Position numbers and translations under genes: made by a program
NCBI GenBank assembly: GCA_036389295.1
Contig: DASVQB010000021.1
Coordinates: forward strand, 1 to 64,000
From: AC-37 sp036389295
Lineage (GTDB): Bacteria > Actinomycetota > Thermoleophilia > Solirubrobacterales > Thermoleophilaceae
Reading direction: 5' to 3'
DNA length: 64,000 nucleotides
Notes under the pieces: model-generated
The model's database searches: none
The model's input: the letters and a program-made list of their open reading frames with translations, nothing else
What the model was told of the DNA's origin: nothing
In this document: positions 10,849 through 19,937 of the stretch, piece after piece
How positions within the stretch are numbered: position 1 is the stretch's first letter
Layout of the letters: each line of letters opens with the position of its first letter

Positions 10849-11931
10849 TCAGGCGGCCCGGTCGCGCGCCAGGCGCAGCGCCTCGCGGGCGATCCGCTCG
10901 GCCGCGTCGGGCCTCGCCACCGCCCGGGCCGCCTCGCCCATCCGCCGTCGCCGATCGGGGTCGGCGAGCAGCGCCTCGACCTCCCGCCGCAGCCGGGCGG
11001 GGTCGAGCTCGCGGTCGGGGACGACCGCCGCCGCGCCGGCGCCGGCCATGTGGCGGGCGTTCTTCGCCTGGTGGTCCGCGGTCGCGTGCGGGTAGGGGAC
11101 GAGCAGCGCCGGGAGGCCCGCGGCGGCCAGCTCGAAGACCGACCCGCCCGCCCGCGCGACCGCCAGGTCGGCCGCCGCCAGTGCGTCGGCGAACGGCTCG
11201 ACGTACTCGACGAGCCGGTAGTGGGCGGGCTCGCCAAGCTCGCCCAGGCGCCGCTCGAGCTCGGGGAAGTCGCGCCGGCCGCTCGCGTGGAGCACCGCGC
11301 ACGGCGCCTCGGCCCCGAACGCCTCGACCGCGGCCCGGTTGAGCGTCCGCGCCCCGATCGACCCGCCGAACACCAGCAGGCACGGCCCCTCCGCCGGGAG
11401 CCCGAACTGGTCGCGTGCCGACGCGCGGTCGGCCCCGCCGGTCCCGCGCGGGACGGGCCGGCCGACCACCTCGAAGCGCTCGCCGCCGCGGCCCTCGATC
11501 GGGAACGCCAGGAAGACCCGCCGGGCGAGCGGCGCGAGCAGCCGGTTGGCCACGCCGAGGTGGCTGTCGGCCTCGGTCAGGACCAGCGGAAGACGCAGGC
11601 TCGCGGCCGCCAGGCCGACCGGCCCGGCGACGTACCCGCCGCCGCCGATCGCCACGTCGGCGCCGATCTCCCGCAGCAGGCGCCGCGCGCGGACGACGGC
11701 GGCGGCGGCCAGGCCGGCCGCGCGCGCGGCGCGGACCGGGTTGCGGCGGTCGAGCCCGGCGACCCTCAGCGCGTGGAGCGGGTAGCCGGCCGCGGGGACG
11801 AGCTCGGCCTCGGCCCGCTCGCCGCCGACGAACTCGACCTCGGCGCCGCTATCCCGCAGCGCGTCGGCGATTGCCAGCGCGGGCACGACGTGCCCCGCTG
11901 TCCCGCCGGCCGCGATCGCGACGCGCGTCAC
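10849..11931 (-). CDS. murG: UDP-GlcNAc:undecaprenyl-PP-MurNAc-pentapeptide GlcNAc transferase
   Basis: MurG makes lipid II from lipid I at the inner face of the membrane. The N-terminal loop GGTAGHVVPA and the UDP-GlcNAc site RAGGSVFELAAAGLPALLVP are visible, and the length (360 residues) is normal. It starts with GTG at 11931. The upstream ftsW frame runs 83 bp into this gene, an exception in a cluster where most overlaps are 4 bp. It is the last gene before the interruption of the dcw cluster. Confidence 0.97.
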   Translation of the reverse strand: MTRVAIAAGGTAGHVVPALAIADALRDSGAEVEFVGGERAEAELVPAAGYPLHALRVAGLDRRNPVRAARAAGLAAAAVVRARRLLREIGADVAIGGGGYVAGPVGLAAASLRLPLVLTEADSHLGVANRLLAPLARRVFLAFPIEGRGGERFEVVGRPVPRGTGGADRASARDQFGLPAEGPCLLVFGGSIGARTLNRAAVEAFGAEAPCAVLHASGRRDFPELERRLGELGEPAHYRLVEYVEPFADALAAADLAVARAGGSVFELAAAGLPALLVPYPHATADHQAKNARHMAGAGAAAVVPDRELDPARLRREVEALLADPDRRRRMGEAARAVARPDAAERIAREALRLARDRAA

Positions 11932-13117
11932 GCGCGCTCCGATCCCGCTCGCCGCCCTCGATCGCGCGCAGCCGCGGCGCGCGCGCGGCCGACGCCGCGC
12001 CGCCGGTGGCGGCCACGTTCAGGAGCAGCCCCATCGCCCCGAGCAGCACGACCAGGTTCGAGCTGCCGTAGGAGACGAACGGCAGCGGCACCCCGGTCAG
12101 CGGCGCGAGCCCGAGCACCGCGAACAGGTTCAGCGTGGCCTGGCAGAGGATCAGCGACGTGACGCCCGCCGCGACGAGCTTCGCGTAGCGGTCGCGCGCC
12201 ATCTTCGCCGCCCGGAACCCGGCGTAGGCGATCAGCCCGTAGAGGGCGGCGAGGCCGGCGATCCCGAGCGCGCCCAGCTCCTCGCCGACGATCGCCAGGA
12301 TCATGTCGGTGTGCGCCTCGGGCAGGTAGTGGATCTTCTGCACCGACTCGCCGAGGCCGACCCCGAACAGGCCGCCGGAACCGATCGCGATCATCGCCTG
12401 GACGCCCTGGAAGCCGATGCCGCCGGCGTCGCCCCAGGGGTCGAGGAACGACAGGATCCGGTCGCGCCGGTACGGCTCCGCCAGCGCCGCGAGCAGGGCC
12501 AGGGCGGCCAGGCTGCCGCCGATGACCGCCAGGTGGCGCATCCTCACGCCGGCCGCGACCAGGAGCGCCGCGATCGCGAAGCAGATCACCATCGCGGTGC
12601 CCATGTCGGGCTGCTTCAGGAGCACGAGGCAGGCGGCGCCGACCACCAGCAGGAGTGGCTTCGCGAGCGCCCCGACCGAGCTCAGCCGCGACGGGCGCGC
12701 GGCCAGCAGCGCGGCCGCGTAGAGGACGAGCGCGACCTTCAGCAGCTCGGCGGGCTGGAACTGGACCGGGCCGGCGCCGAGCCAGCGGGTGGCGCCGTTC
12801 ACGGTGATCCCGACGCCCGGCACCATCACGGCGATCGTCAGCACGAACCCGGCCGCGAGCAGCGGCGGCGTGGCGTTCCTGGCGACCGACAGGCTCCGCC
12901 GCGAGAGCACGTGCATCACGACCAGCCCGATCGCCCCGAAGGCCACGTAGCGCTTCAGGTAGAAGGCGGCGTCGCCGTTCACCCGCAGCGCCTCGGCCGA
13001 CGAAGCGGAGTAGACCATCACCGCGCCCGACGCCAGCAGGCAGAGCGTCGCGGTGTACAGGATCGAGTACTCGAGGCGGGGCTTCGCGCGCCCGCGCGCT
13101 CGCCTTCGGGCGGCCAT
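11849..13117 (-). CDS. ftsW: SEDS peptidoglycan glycosyltransferase FtsW
   Basis: FtsW is the multi-pass septal peptidoglycan polymerase that works with FtsI. The 422-residue protein shows the SEDS features GATRWLGAGPVQFQPAELLK, LLKQPDMGT and VPLPFVSYGSSN. The ATG at 13117 is the only possible start in this frame after the murD stop. The C-terminal tail is Arg-rich and encoded by sequence that overlaps murG by 83 bp. In another frame a TGA would overlap the murG GTG as GTGA, so a late frameshift is possible. Confidence 0.95.
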   Translation of the reverse strand: MAARRRARGRAKPRLEYSILYTATLCLLASGAVMVYSASSAEALRVNGDAAFYLKRYVAFGAIGLVVMHVLSRRSLSVARNATPPLLAAGFVLTIAVMVPGVGITVNGATRWLGAGPVQFQPAELLKVALVLYAAALLAARPSRLSSVGALAKPLLLVVGAACLVLLKQPDMGTAMVICFAIAALLVAAGVRMRHLAVIGGSLAALALLAALAEPYRRDRILSFLDPWGDAGGIGFQGVQAMIAIGSGGLFGVGLGESVQKIHYLPEAHTDMILAIVGEELGALGIAGLAALYGLIAYAGFRAAKMARDRYAKLVAAGVTSLILCQATLNLFAVLGLAPLTGVPLPFVSYGSSNLVVLLGAMGLLLNVAATGGAASAARAPRLRAIEGGERDRSARDARRDRGRRDSGARRARAGNRRRAAG

Positions 13118-13147
13118 CCGGGCGGTCTTCGACGCGCCGGGCGGAAA

Positions 13148-14494
13148 TCATCCTCGCACCAGCCGGCGGAAGTGCTCGCCGCGCTCCTCGAAGTCGCGGT
13201 ACTGGTCGTAGCTCGCGCAGGCGGGCGAGAGGAGCACGGTGTCGCCCGGCCGCGCCGCCGCGGACGCATCGGCCACGGCCCGCTCCAGGTCCCCGCACGC
13301 GCGCAGCGGGACGGCGCCGTCGAGGTCGCGCCGAAGCTCGTCCGCGGCCTCGCCGATCAGGTACGCCGCGCGGCAGCGCTCCTCCACCGCGGGCCGCAGC
13401 TCGCGGAACCCGCCGCCCTTGAGGCTGCCGCCGAGGATCGCGTGCACGCCGCCGTCGAACGCGCGGATGCCGACGGCGGCCGACGCCACGTTCGTGGCCT
13501 TCGAGTCGTTCACGTAGGCCACGCCGTCCCGGACCGCCACCTCCTCGAGGCGGTGCGGCACCCCGGCGAACGAGCGCAGCGCCTCGCGGACGGCATCCGG
13601 GGCGATCCCGCGCGCGAGGGCCGCGGCCGCGGCCGCCATGGCGTTCTCGCGGTTGTGCGCGCCCCGCAGGCGGACCTCGGCGGCCGGCATGAGCGGCTCG
13701 CCGAGCCAGGCGAGGGTGCCGTCGCCGGCCTCGGCCAGGTCCGCGCCCGGAGCGGCGCCGAACGTCACCCGCCGGGCCGAGCCGGGCAGGTCGACCGCCG
13801 CGGCGGCGGCCCCTCCCGCGGCGGCGGCCCCTCCGGCCAGCGCCAGCGGCACCACCGCCACGTCCCCCGGGCCCTGGTTCGCGAACGCGCGCAGCTTGGC
13901 CGCGCGGTAGGCCGCGGCGCTGCCGTGGCGGTCGAGGTGGTCCTCGGCCAGGTTCAGGAGGACCGCGGCCTCGGGCGCGAACGCCGAGGAGTCCTCGAGC
14001 TGGAAGCTCGACGCCTCGCAGACGATCGTGGCCGCGGGGTCGACCTCGCCCACGAGCGCCGCCAGCGGGGTGCCCACGTTGCCCGCCACCTCCACCGGCA
14101 CGCCGGCCGCGCGGTGGACCGCGGCGACCAGCTCGACGGTCGTCGTCTTGCCGTTCGTGCCGGTCACCGCGACCACCTCGTTCGGCACCAGGCGCCAGGC
14201 GAGCTCCAGCTCGCCGGTCACCTCGATCCCGCGGGCGAGCGCCTCCGCCACGACCGGCGCCTCGCGCGGCACCCCGGGGCTCTTCACGACCGTCCGCACG
14301 CGGTCGAGCAGCTCGACGCCGTCCGTCCGGAGGTGCAGCTCCACGCGCTCCAGCGAGCCGGCCGCCGCGGGCTCGCCCGCGTCGCAGCCGATCACCTCGC
14401 CGTGCTCGCGGAGGACGCGCGCGGCGGCGGCGCCGGACCGGGCCAGCCCCACCACGAGGTACGGCCCGGGCGGCAGCGGCGGCCGCCCCGTCAC
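13148..14494 (-). CDS. murD: UDP-N-acetylmuramoyl-L-alanine--D-glutamate ligase
   Basis: MurD adds D-glutamate to UDP-MurNAc-L-alanine. The P-loop VAVTGTNGKTTTVEL and the late motif VNDSKATN are clear. The GTG at 14494 overlaps the mraY TGA as GTGA and gives 448 residues, the normal size. Sequence upstream in the same frame lies over mraY and is not part of the protein. An Ala/Gly-rich run lies in the middle domain around VPLALAGGAAAAGG. Confidence 0.97.
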   Translation of the reverse strand: MTGRPPLPPGPYLVVGLARSGAAAARVLREHGEVIGCDAGEPAAAGSLERVELHLRTDGVELLDRVRTVVKSPGVPREAPVVAEALARGIEVTGELELAWRLVPNEVVAVTGTNGKTTTVELVAAVHRAAGVPVEVAGNVGTPLAALVGEVDPAATIVCEASSFQLEDSSAFAPEAAVLLNLAEDHLDRHGSAAAYRAAKLRAFANQGPGDVAVVPLALAGGAAAAGGAAAAAVDLPGSARRVTFGAAPGADLAEAGDGTLAWLGEPLMPAAEVRLRGAHNRENAMAAAAAALARGIAPDAVREALRSFAGVPHRLEEVAVRDGVAYVNDSKATNVASAAVGIRAFDGGVHAILGGSLKGGGFRELRPAVEERCRAAYLIGEAADELRRDLDGAVPLRACGDLERAVADASAAARPGDTVLLSPACASYDQYRDFEERGEHFRRLVRG

Positions 14495-15468
14495 TGGATC
14501 GACTGCTGGTACAGCGTGAAGCCGATCGCGGAGCAGATCGCGGCGACGATCCAGAACCGCAGGATGATCTTGGTCTCGGACCAGGCCATCAGCTCGAAGT
14601 GGTGGTGCACGGGGGCCATCAGGAACACCCGCTTGCGGAAGCGCTGGAACGAGACGACCTGGATCAGGACCGACAGCGCCTCGATCACGAAGATCCCGCC
14701 GATGATCAGGAGCAGCACCTCGGTCTGCGTCATCACCGCCATGGCGGCGATCGCGCCGCCCAGGCCGAGCGACCCGGTGTCGCCCATGAACACGGCCGCC
14801 GGGAACGAGTTGAACCAGAGGAAGCCGACGCTGGCGCCGACCAGGCACGCGCACAGGAGCGACAGCCGCTGGACGTCGGGGTCCTGCGTCGAGAGCGTCA
14901 TGGCCGTGTAGGCGAGCAGGACGATCGCCACGCAGCCGGCCGCCAGGCCGTCGAGCCCGTCGGTCAGGTTCACCCCGTTGCTCGCGCCCGCGAGCACGAG
15001 GAAGATCAGCACCGGGTAGAAGTAGCCGAGGTCGACCTCGGCGTCGAAGATCCGCGTCTCGAGCCGGTCCTCGAGCCCGACCCCGCGCGTGGCCACGTAC
15101 CAGAGCGCCACCGCGATCAGCGCCTGGATCGCGAGCTTCCAGCGGGCCGAGAGGCCGAGCGAGCGGCGCTTGGAGATCTTGGTCCAGTCGTCGAGGAAGC
15201 CGAGGAACGCGCTCGCGACCGCCGTGCCGAAGACGGCCAGGCTGGCCTCGTCGCGGTCGCCGAGGATCAGGAACGGGACGGCGACCGCGAGGAGCAGCAC
15301 GAGCCCGCCCATCGTGGGCGTGCCGGCCTTGTGCCGGTGGCCCTCGGGCCCCTCCTCGCGGATGTGCTGGCCGAACTCGCGCTCGCGCAGGAAGTCGATG
15401 AACCGCGGGCCGAGGAAGACGCAGATCAGCAGCGAGGCGATCCCCGCGATCAGGATCTCGCCGAGCAT
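14491..15468 (-). CDS. mraY: Phospho-N-acetylmuramoyl-pentapeptide transferase
   Basis: MraY transfers phospho-MurNAc-pentapeptide to undecaprenyl phosphate to form lipid I. This polytopic membrane enzyme shows HKAGTPTMGG, FLDDWTK, NLTDGLDGLA, FMGDTGSL and the cytoplasmic loop MAPVHHHFE. It is 325 residues, slightly shorter than in E. coli. It starts 3 bp after murF. Confidence 0.98.
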   Translation of the reverse strand: MLGEILIAGIASLLICVFLGPRFIDFLREREFGQHIREEGPEGHRHKAGTPTMGGLVLLLAVAVPFLILGDRDEASLAVFGTAVASAFLGFLDDWTKISKRRSLGLSARWKLAIQALIAVALWYVATRGVGLEDRLETRIFDAEVDLGYFYPVLIFLVLAGASNGVNLTDGLDGLAAGCVAIVLLAYTAMTLSTQDPDVQRLSLLCACLVGASVGFLWFNSFPAAVFMGDTGSLGLGGAIAAMAVMTQTEVLLLIIGGIFVIEALSVLIQVVSFQRFRKRVFLMAPVHHHFELMAWSETKIILRFWIVAAICSAIGFTLYQQSIQ

Positions 15469-15471
15469 CTC

Positions 15472-16803
15472 CTAGGCCGCCCCGACCACGCGCTCGAGGC
15501 CGGCGGAGCGCGAGCCCTTCACCAGCACGCGGTCGCCCGGCTGGGCCAGCTCCTCGAGCAGCTCGCCGGCCTCCTCCGGGGTGGCCACCGCGTAGGTCGC
15601 GCCGTCGAAGCCGCTGGCGAACGGGACCGCGGGCTCGCCGACCGTCACGAGCACGTCGACCCCGACCTCGGCCGCGTGGCTGCCGATCTCGCGGTGGTAG
15701 CGCTCGCCCTCGGGGCCGAGCTCGGCCATCGTGCCGAGGATCGCGATCCGGCGCCGGGCCGGGCTCTCGGCGAGGTGGTCGAGGGCGGCTCGCATCGACA
15801 TCGGGTTGGCGTTGTAGCAGTCGTTCACGACCGTCACCCCGCCGCCGAGCTCGAGCACCTCGCCCCGAAGCGACGAGAACCGGACGTCGAGACGGCCCGA
15901 CGGCACGACGCCCAGGGCGGTCGCCGCGGCCACCGCCGCGACCGTGTTCTGGACGTTGTGCGGCTCCGAGTAGGGGAGCTCGAGCTCGATCCGCGTGCCG
16001 CGGGCGTCGATCCTGGCGACGCCGTCGCGGAACGACGCCAGGCGGACGTCGCCGCCGTCGCCGAAGCGGAGGGTGTCGAGGTCGCGGCGCAGGTGCGGGG
16101 CGAGCAGCCGCTCGTTCGCGGGCACGACGCAGGCGGCGCCCGGCCGCAGGTCGCGGATCAGCTCGGCCTTCGCGGCGGCCACGCCCTCGACGGTGCCGAG
16201 CAGCTCCAGGTGGACCGGCCCGACGTTGACCACCACCCCCACGTCCGGGTCGGCGATCTGGGTCAGCTCCGCGATCTGCCCCGCGCCGCGCATGGCCATC
16301 TCGAGCACCATCGCGTCGGTGTCGCGGCCGGCGCCCAGCACGGTGAGCGGGAGCCCGATCTCGGTGTTGAGGTTCTCCCGGTTCGCGACCGTCCGCGGCA
16401 GGTGGGGCCGGAGCAGCGCCGCGAGGATGTCCTTGGTCGAGGTCTTGCCGGTCGAGCCGGTGACGCCGACGACCGGGCAGCCGATCTCGCGCCGCCAGGC
16501 GCGGGCGAGGTGCCCGAGGGCGGCCCTCGGGTCGGGGGCGGCGATCACCGGGCGGTCCGTGCGGGTGGCCGCGGCGTCGGCGCGGGCGGGCGTCGCGAGC
16601 ACTCCCCAGGCGCCGGCCTCGAGCGCGGCGGGCGCGAACTCGCCGCCGTCCGCGCGCGCGCCGGGGATGCCCACGAACAGGTCGCCGTCGGCCACCTCGC
16701 GGGAGTCGACGACGGCGCGCCGGGGCCCGTGGCCGTAGGCGTCGCCCGACACCAGGCGCCCGCCCGCCGCGCGGGCGACCCAGGCTGCGGGGCGGTCGAT
16801 CAT
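15472..16803 (-). CDS. murF: UDP-MurNAc-tripeptide--D-alanyl-D-alanine ligase
   Basis: MurF adds D-Ala-D-Ala to the UDP-MurNAc tripeptide. The P-loop GVTGSTGKTSTKD and the later VNDCYNANP motif are typical, and the length (443 residues) is normal. The ATG overlaps the murE stop as ATGA. No ddl gene for D-Ala-D-Ala synthesis is in the window. Confidence 0.97.
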   Translation of the reverse strand: MIDRPAAWVARAAGGRLVSGDAYGHGPRRAVVDSREVADGDLFVGIPGARADGGEFAPAALEAGAWGVLATPARADAAATRTDRPVIAAPDPRAALGHLARAWRREIGCPVVGVTGSTGKTSTKDILAALLRPHLPRTVANRENLNTEIGLPLTVLGAGRDTDAMVLEMAMRGAGQIAELTQIADPDVGVVVNVGPVHLELLGTVEGVAAAKAELIRDLRPGAACVVPANERLLAPHLRRDLDTLRFGDGGDVRLASFRDGVARIDARGTRIELELPYSEPHNVQNTVAAVAAATALGVVPSGRLDVRFSSLRGEVLELGGGVTVVNDCYNANPMSMRAALDHLAESPARRRIAILGTMAELGPEGERYHREIGSHAAEVGVDVLVTVGEPAVPFASGFDGATYAVATPEEAGELLEELAQPGDRVLVKGSRSAGLERVVGAA

Positions 16804-18227
16804 CGAGTGGCGCCGTGCTCGGACCGGAGCGCCTCGCGCGCCACGGTCACGTCGTCGAACGGCTCCTTGCGGCCGCCCTCGAACTCCTGGCCCTGCTCGT
16901 GGCCCTTCCCGGCGATCACGACCACGTCCCCGGGCGCGGCCGTCTCGACGGCGAGCCGGATGGCCCGCCGGCGGTCCACCTCGCGCTCGACGTCCGGGCC
17001 GGCGCCCGCGAGGATCGCGTCCACGATCGACTCGGGGTCCTCGCTGCGCGGGTTGTCGGAGGTGACGATCACGCGGTCGGCCAGCTCGCTCGCGACGGCC
17101 CCCATCAGCGGGCGCTTGGCCCGGTCGCGGTCGCCGCCGGCGCCGAAGACCACGTGCAGCCGGCCGCTCGTCAGCTCGCGGGCCGCGCGCAGGACGTTGT
17201 CGAGCGAGTCGGGCGTGTGCGCGTAGTCGACGAGGACCGCGAACGGCTGGCCCTCGTCGACCGGCTCGAAGCGGCCCGGGACGCGGTCCGCGGTCGCGAG
17301 CGCCGCGGCGGCGGCGGCGAGCGGGACCCCGAGGGCGCGGGTCGCGGCGACGGCCGCCAGGGCGTTCGAGACGTTGAACAGGCCGGGCAGGCGGGTGGTC
17401 ATCCGGACCTCGCCGTCCGGCGTCGTGCAGGCGAACGAGGCGCCGGCGGCGCCCAGCTCGACGTCGTGCGCGCTGTAGTGCGCCGCCCGGCCGCGGACGG
17501 CGTAGGTGGTCGCGTCCGGCAGCTCCGCGGCCAGCCGGCGGCCGTACTCGTCGTCCACGTTCACCACCGACGGGCCGGGGCCTTCGAACAGGCGCCGCTT
17601 CGCCAGGAAGTACGCCTCCATCGTGTCGTGGAAGTCGAGGTGGTCCTGGGTCAGGTTGGTGAAGACGCGGCAGGCGAACCGGACGCCGTCGGTCCGCTTC
17701 AGCTCGAGCGCATGGGAGGAGACCTCCATCGCAGCCGCGGTGTCGCCGGAGTCGAGCATCCGGCGGAAGGTGCGCTGGAGGTCGATCGCCTCGGGGGTGG
17801 TGCGGACGACCGGCTCCTCGCGGCCCCCGACCACCGACGCGACCGTGCCGAGGAGGCCGGTCCGCTCGCCCGCGGCCTCGAGGATCGCGCGCGCGAGGTA
17901 GGTGGTGGTGGTCTTGCCGTTGGTGCCCGTCACGCCGACCACCCTCAGGTCGGCGGTCGGGTCGCCGTAGAAGCGGACGGCCGCGGGCGCCATCGCGGCG
18001 CGGGCGTCCGCGACCACGACCTCGGGCACGCCGAGGTCGAGCGGGCGCTCGCAGACGAGCGCCGCCGCCCCCCGGGAGACGGCGTCGGCGGCGTAGTCGT
18101 GGCCGTCCGCCACGTGGCCGCGGACGCAGAAGAAGAGGTCGCCCGGCGCGACGTCCCCGCTGGAGTAGGCGAGCCCCGAGACCTCGACGGCGGGAGCGCC
18201 GTTTCCGATCAGGTCGCGGAGGGTCAC
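16800..18227 (-). CDS. murE: UDP-MurNAc-L-Ala-D-Glu--meso-diaminopimelate ligase
   Basis: MurE adds the third residue of the stem peptide. The P-loop GVTGTNGKTTT is visible. The motif TSDNPRSEDP contains DNPR, the signature of enzymes that use meso-diaminopimelate, so a DAP-type wall is predicted. 475 residues, GTG start. A 69-bp gap separates it from ftsI, the largest gap in this half of the cluster. Confidence 0.97.
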   Translation of the reverse strand: MTLRDLIGNGAPAVEVSGLAYSSGDVAPGDLFFCVRGHVADGHDYAADAVSRGAAALVCERPLDLGVPEVVVADARAAMAPAAVRFYGDPTADLRVVGVTGTNGKTTTTYLARAILEAAGERTGLLGTVASVVGGREEPVVRTTPEAIDLQRTFRRMLDSGDTAAAMEVSSHALELKRTDGVRFACRVFTNLTQDHLDFHDTMEAYFLAKRRLFEGPGPSVVNVDDEYGRRLAAELPDATTYAVRGRAAHYSAHDVELGAAGASFACTTPDGEVRMTTRLPGLFNVSNALAAVAATRALGVPLAAAAAALATADRVPGRFEPVDEGQPFAVLVDYAHTPDSLDNVLRAARELTSGRLHVVFGAGGDRDRAKRPLMGAVASELADRVIVTSDNPRSEDPESIVDAILAGAGPDVEREVDRRRAIRLAVETAAPGDVVVIAGKGHEQGQEFEGGRKEPFDDVTVAREALRSEHGATR

Positions 18228-18296
18228 TGGTCGGGGCGAGTGTACCCCCGGCCGGAGTCGGCTCCGGAGCGAGCCGCCGCCCGCCCGCGGCTCCCC

Positions 18297-19934
18297 TCAG
18301 CCCGGCGGGATCCGCAGGTACGGCAGCGCGAACGAGGCGATCCGCTGGAACGCCGGCGCGGCCACCACGCCGCCGTAGATCTGCCCCTTCGGCTCGTCGA
18401 CCATCACGGCCACGAGCAGCCGCGGCTTGCGCGCGGGCGCGAACCCGATGAACGACGCGACGAACTTGGTCTTCGAGTAGCCGCCGTTCTCGGGCTTCTC
18501 GGCGGTGCCGGTCTTGCCCGCCAGCACGTAGCCGTTGATCTTCGCCTCCTGGCCGGTGCCGCGCGGGCTCAGCACGCCCTCGAGCATCCGCGAGACCTCG
18601 CCTGCCACCCGCCGGTCGACCACCCGGCGGGACGGCGCCGCGTCGCCGCGGACGACGTGCGGGGGGTGGATCACGCCGCCGCTCGCGATCGCCGAGTAGG
18701 CCGCCGCCATCTGCATCGGCGTGACCGCCAGGCCCTGGCCGATCGGCAGGTTGCCCATCGAGGAGCCGGAGTAGTTCGCGGGCTTGGGCACGATGCCGGT
18801 CGCCTCGCCGGGGATGTCGACGCCGGTCGACCCGGCGAACCCGAACCGCCGGACCCAGCGGTCGAAGCGGCGCGCCCCGAGGCGCAGGCCGATCGTGACG
18901 GTGCCGACGTTCGAGGAGCGGGCGAGGATGTCGGCGGTCGTCAGCGTGCCGCCGCCGCCCTCGTGGGCCTCCTTGATGGTGCGGTCGGCCACCTGGATCG
19001 TCGCGGGCAGCTGGAACAGGGTGCTCGGGGCGATCAGCCGCTCCGAGAGGGCGCCGGCCACCGTGACCGGCTTAAAGGTCGAGCCCGGCTCGTAGCTCGC
19101 GCCGACGGCGCGGTTCTGGCGGACGTAGGCGGGGGCGTCGCCGAAGCGCTCGGCGTCGACGGGCGGCCAGTTGGCGAGCGCGAGCAGCTCGCCGTTGCGC
19201 GGGTCGAGCACGAGGGCGGTCGCGCCCTTCGGGCGGAAGTCGCGGCCGACGTCGGCGAGCACCGCCTCGACGCGCGCCTGGATCGCGCCGTCGATCGTGA
19301 GCCTCACGTCCTCGCCCGGCTTCGCCTGGTCGAGGTCGACGATGCTTACCGGGTCGCCGAGCGCGTCGCTCACTACCCGCCGCTTCCCGTCCTTTCCGTG
19401 GAGCCGCCTCTCGCGCGACTGCTCGATCCCGGCCAGCCCGTAGCCGTCGGTCCCCACCGCCCCGATCAGCTGCGAGGCGAGCGTCCCGTGCGGGTAGCGG
19501 CGGCGGGGCTCCGTCGTGACCGAGACGCCCTCGATCTTCAGCCTGCGGACGGCGTCGCCGACGCTCGCGTCCGCCTTGCGGGCCAGGTAGACGAAGCCGT
19601 GGCTGCGGTCGCTCAGCTGCTCGAGCACCTCCTCGAACGGGCGGTGGACCGCGGTCGCGAGCCGGCGGGCGGCCAGGGTCGGGTTGGCGATCTGGCGCGG
19701 GTTCGCGTAGACGGTGGCCGCGTCCTCGGTGACGGCGAGCTCGAGGCCGTTGCGATCGGTGATCGAGCCGCGGCGGGCCGGGACGAAGACCTCCTGCACC
19801 TGCTGGGCGGCGGCCCGGCCGCGGAGGTCGTTGCCGCGAACGCTGACCAGCCACATCGACCGCATGACGGCAAGGAGGAGGAAGACCAGGAAGAGCCCGA
19901 ACAGCAGACCGATCCGCCGGTCGAGCAGGCGCAC
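18297..19934 (-). CDS. ftsI: Septal penicillin-binding protein (FtsI/PBP3-like transpeptidase)
   Basis: This class B penicillin-binding protein cross-links peptidoglycan at the septum with FtsW. A single N-terminal membrane segment spans about residues 8-30. The transpeptidase motifs are S285-T-F-K288, S340-S-N342 and K474-T-G476. The protein ends 70 residues after KTG and has no PASTA domains. 545 residues. It starts 3 bp after ftsL and precedes murE. Confidence 0.96.
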   Translation of the reverse strand: MRLLDRRIGLLFGLFLVFLLLAVMRSMWLVSVRGNDLRGRAAAQQVQEVFVPARRGSITDRNGLELAVTEDAATVYANPRQIANPTLAARRLATAVHRPFEEVLEQLSDRSHGFVYLARKADASVGDAVRRLKIEGVSVTTEPRRRYPHGTLASQLIGAVGTDGYGLAGIEQSRERRLHGKDGKRRVVSDALGDPVSIVDLDQAKPGEDVRLTIDGAIQARVEAVLADVGRDFRPKGATALVLDPRNGELLALANWPPVDAERFGDAPAYVRQNRAVGASYEPGSTFKPVTVAGALSERLIAPSTLFQLPATIQVADRTIKEAHEGGGGTLTTADILARSSNVGTVTIGLRLGARRFDRWVRRFGFAGSTGVDIPGEATGIVPKPANYSGSSMGNLPIGQGLAVTPMQMAAAYSAIASGGVIHPPHVVRGDAAPSRRVVDRRVAGEVSRMLEGVLSPRGTGQEAKINGYVLAGKTGTAEKPENGGYSKTKFVASFIGFAPARKPRLLVAVMVDEPKGQIYGGVVAAPAFQRIASFALPYLRIPPG

Positions 19935-19937
19935 GGG

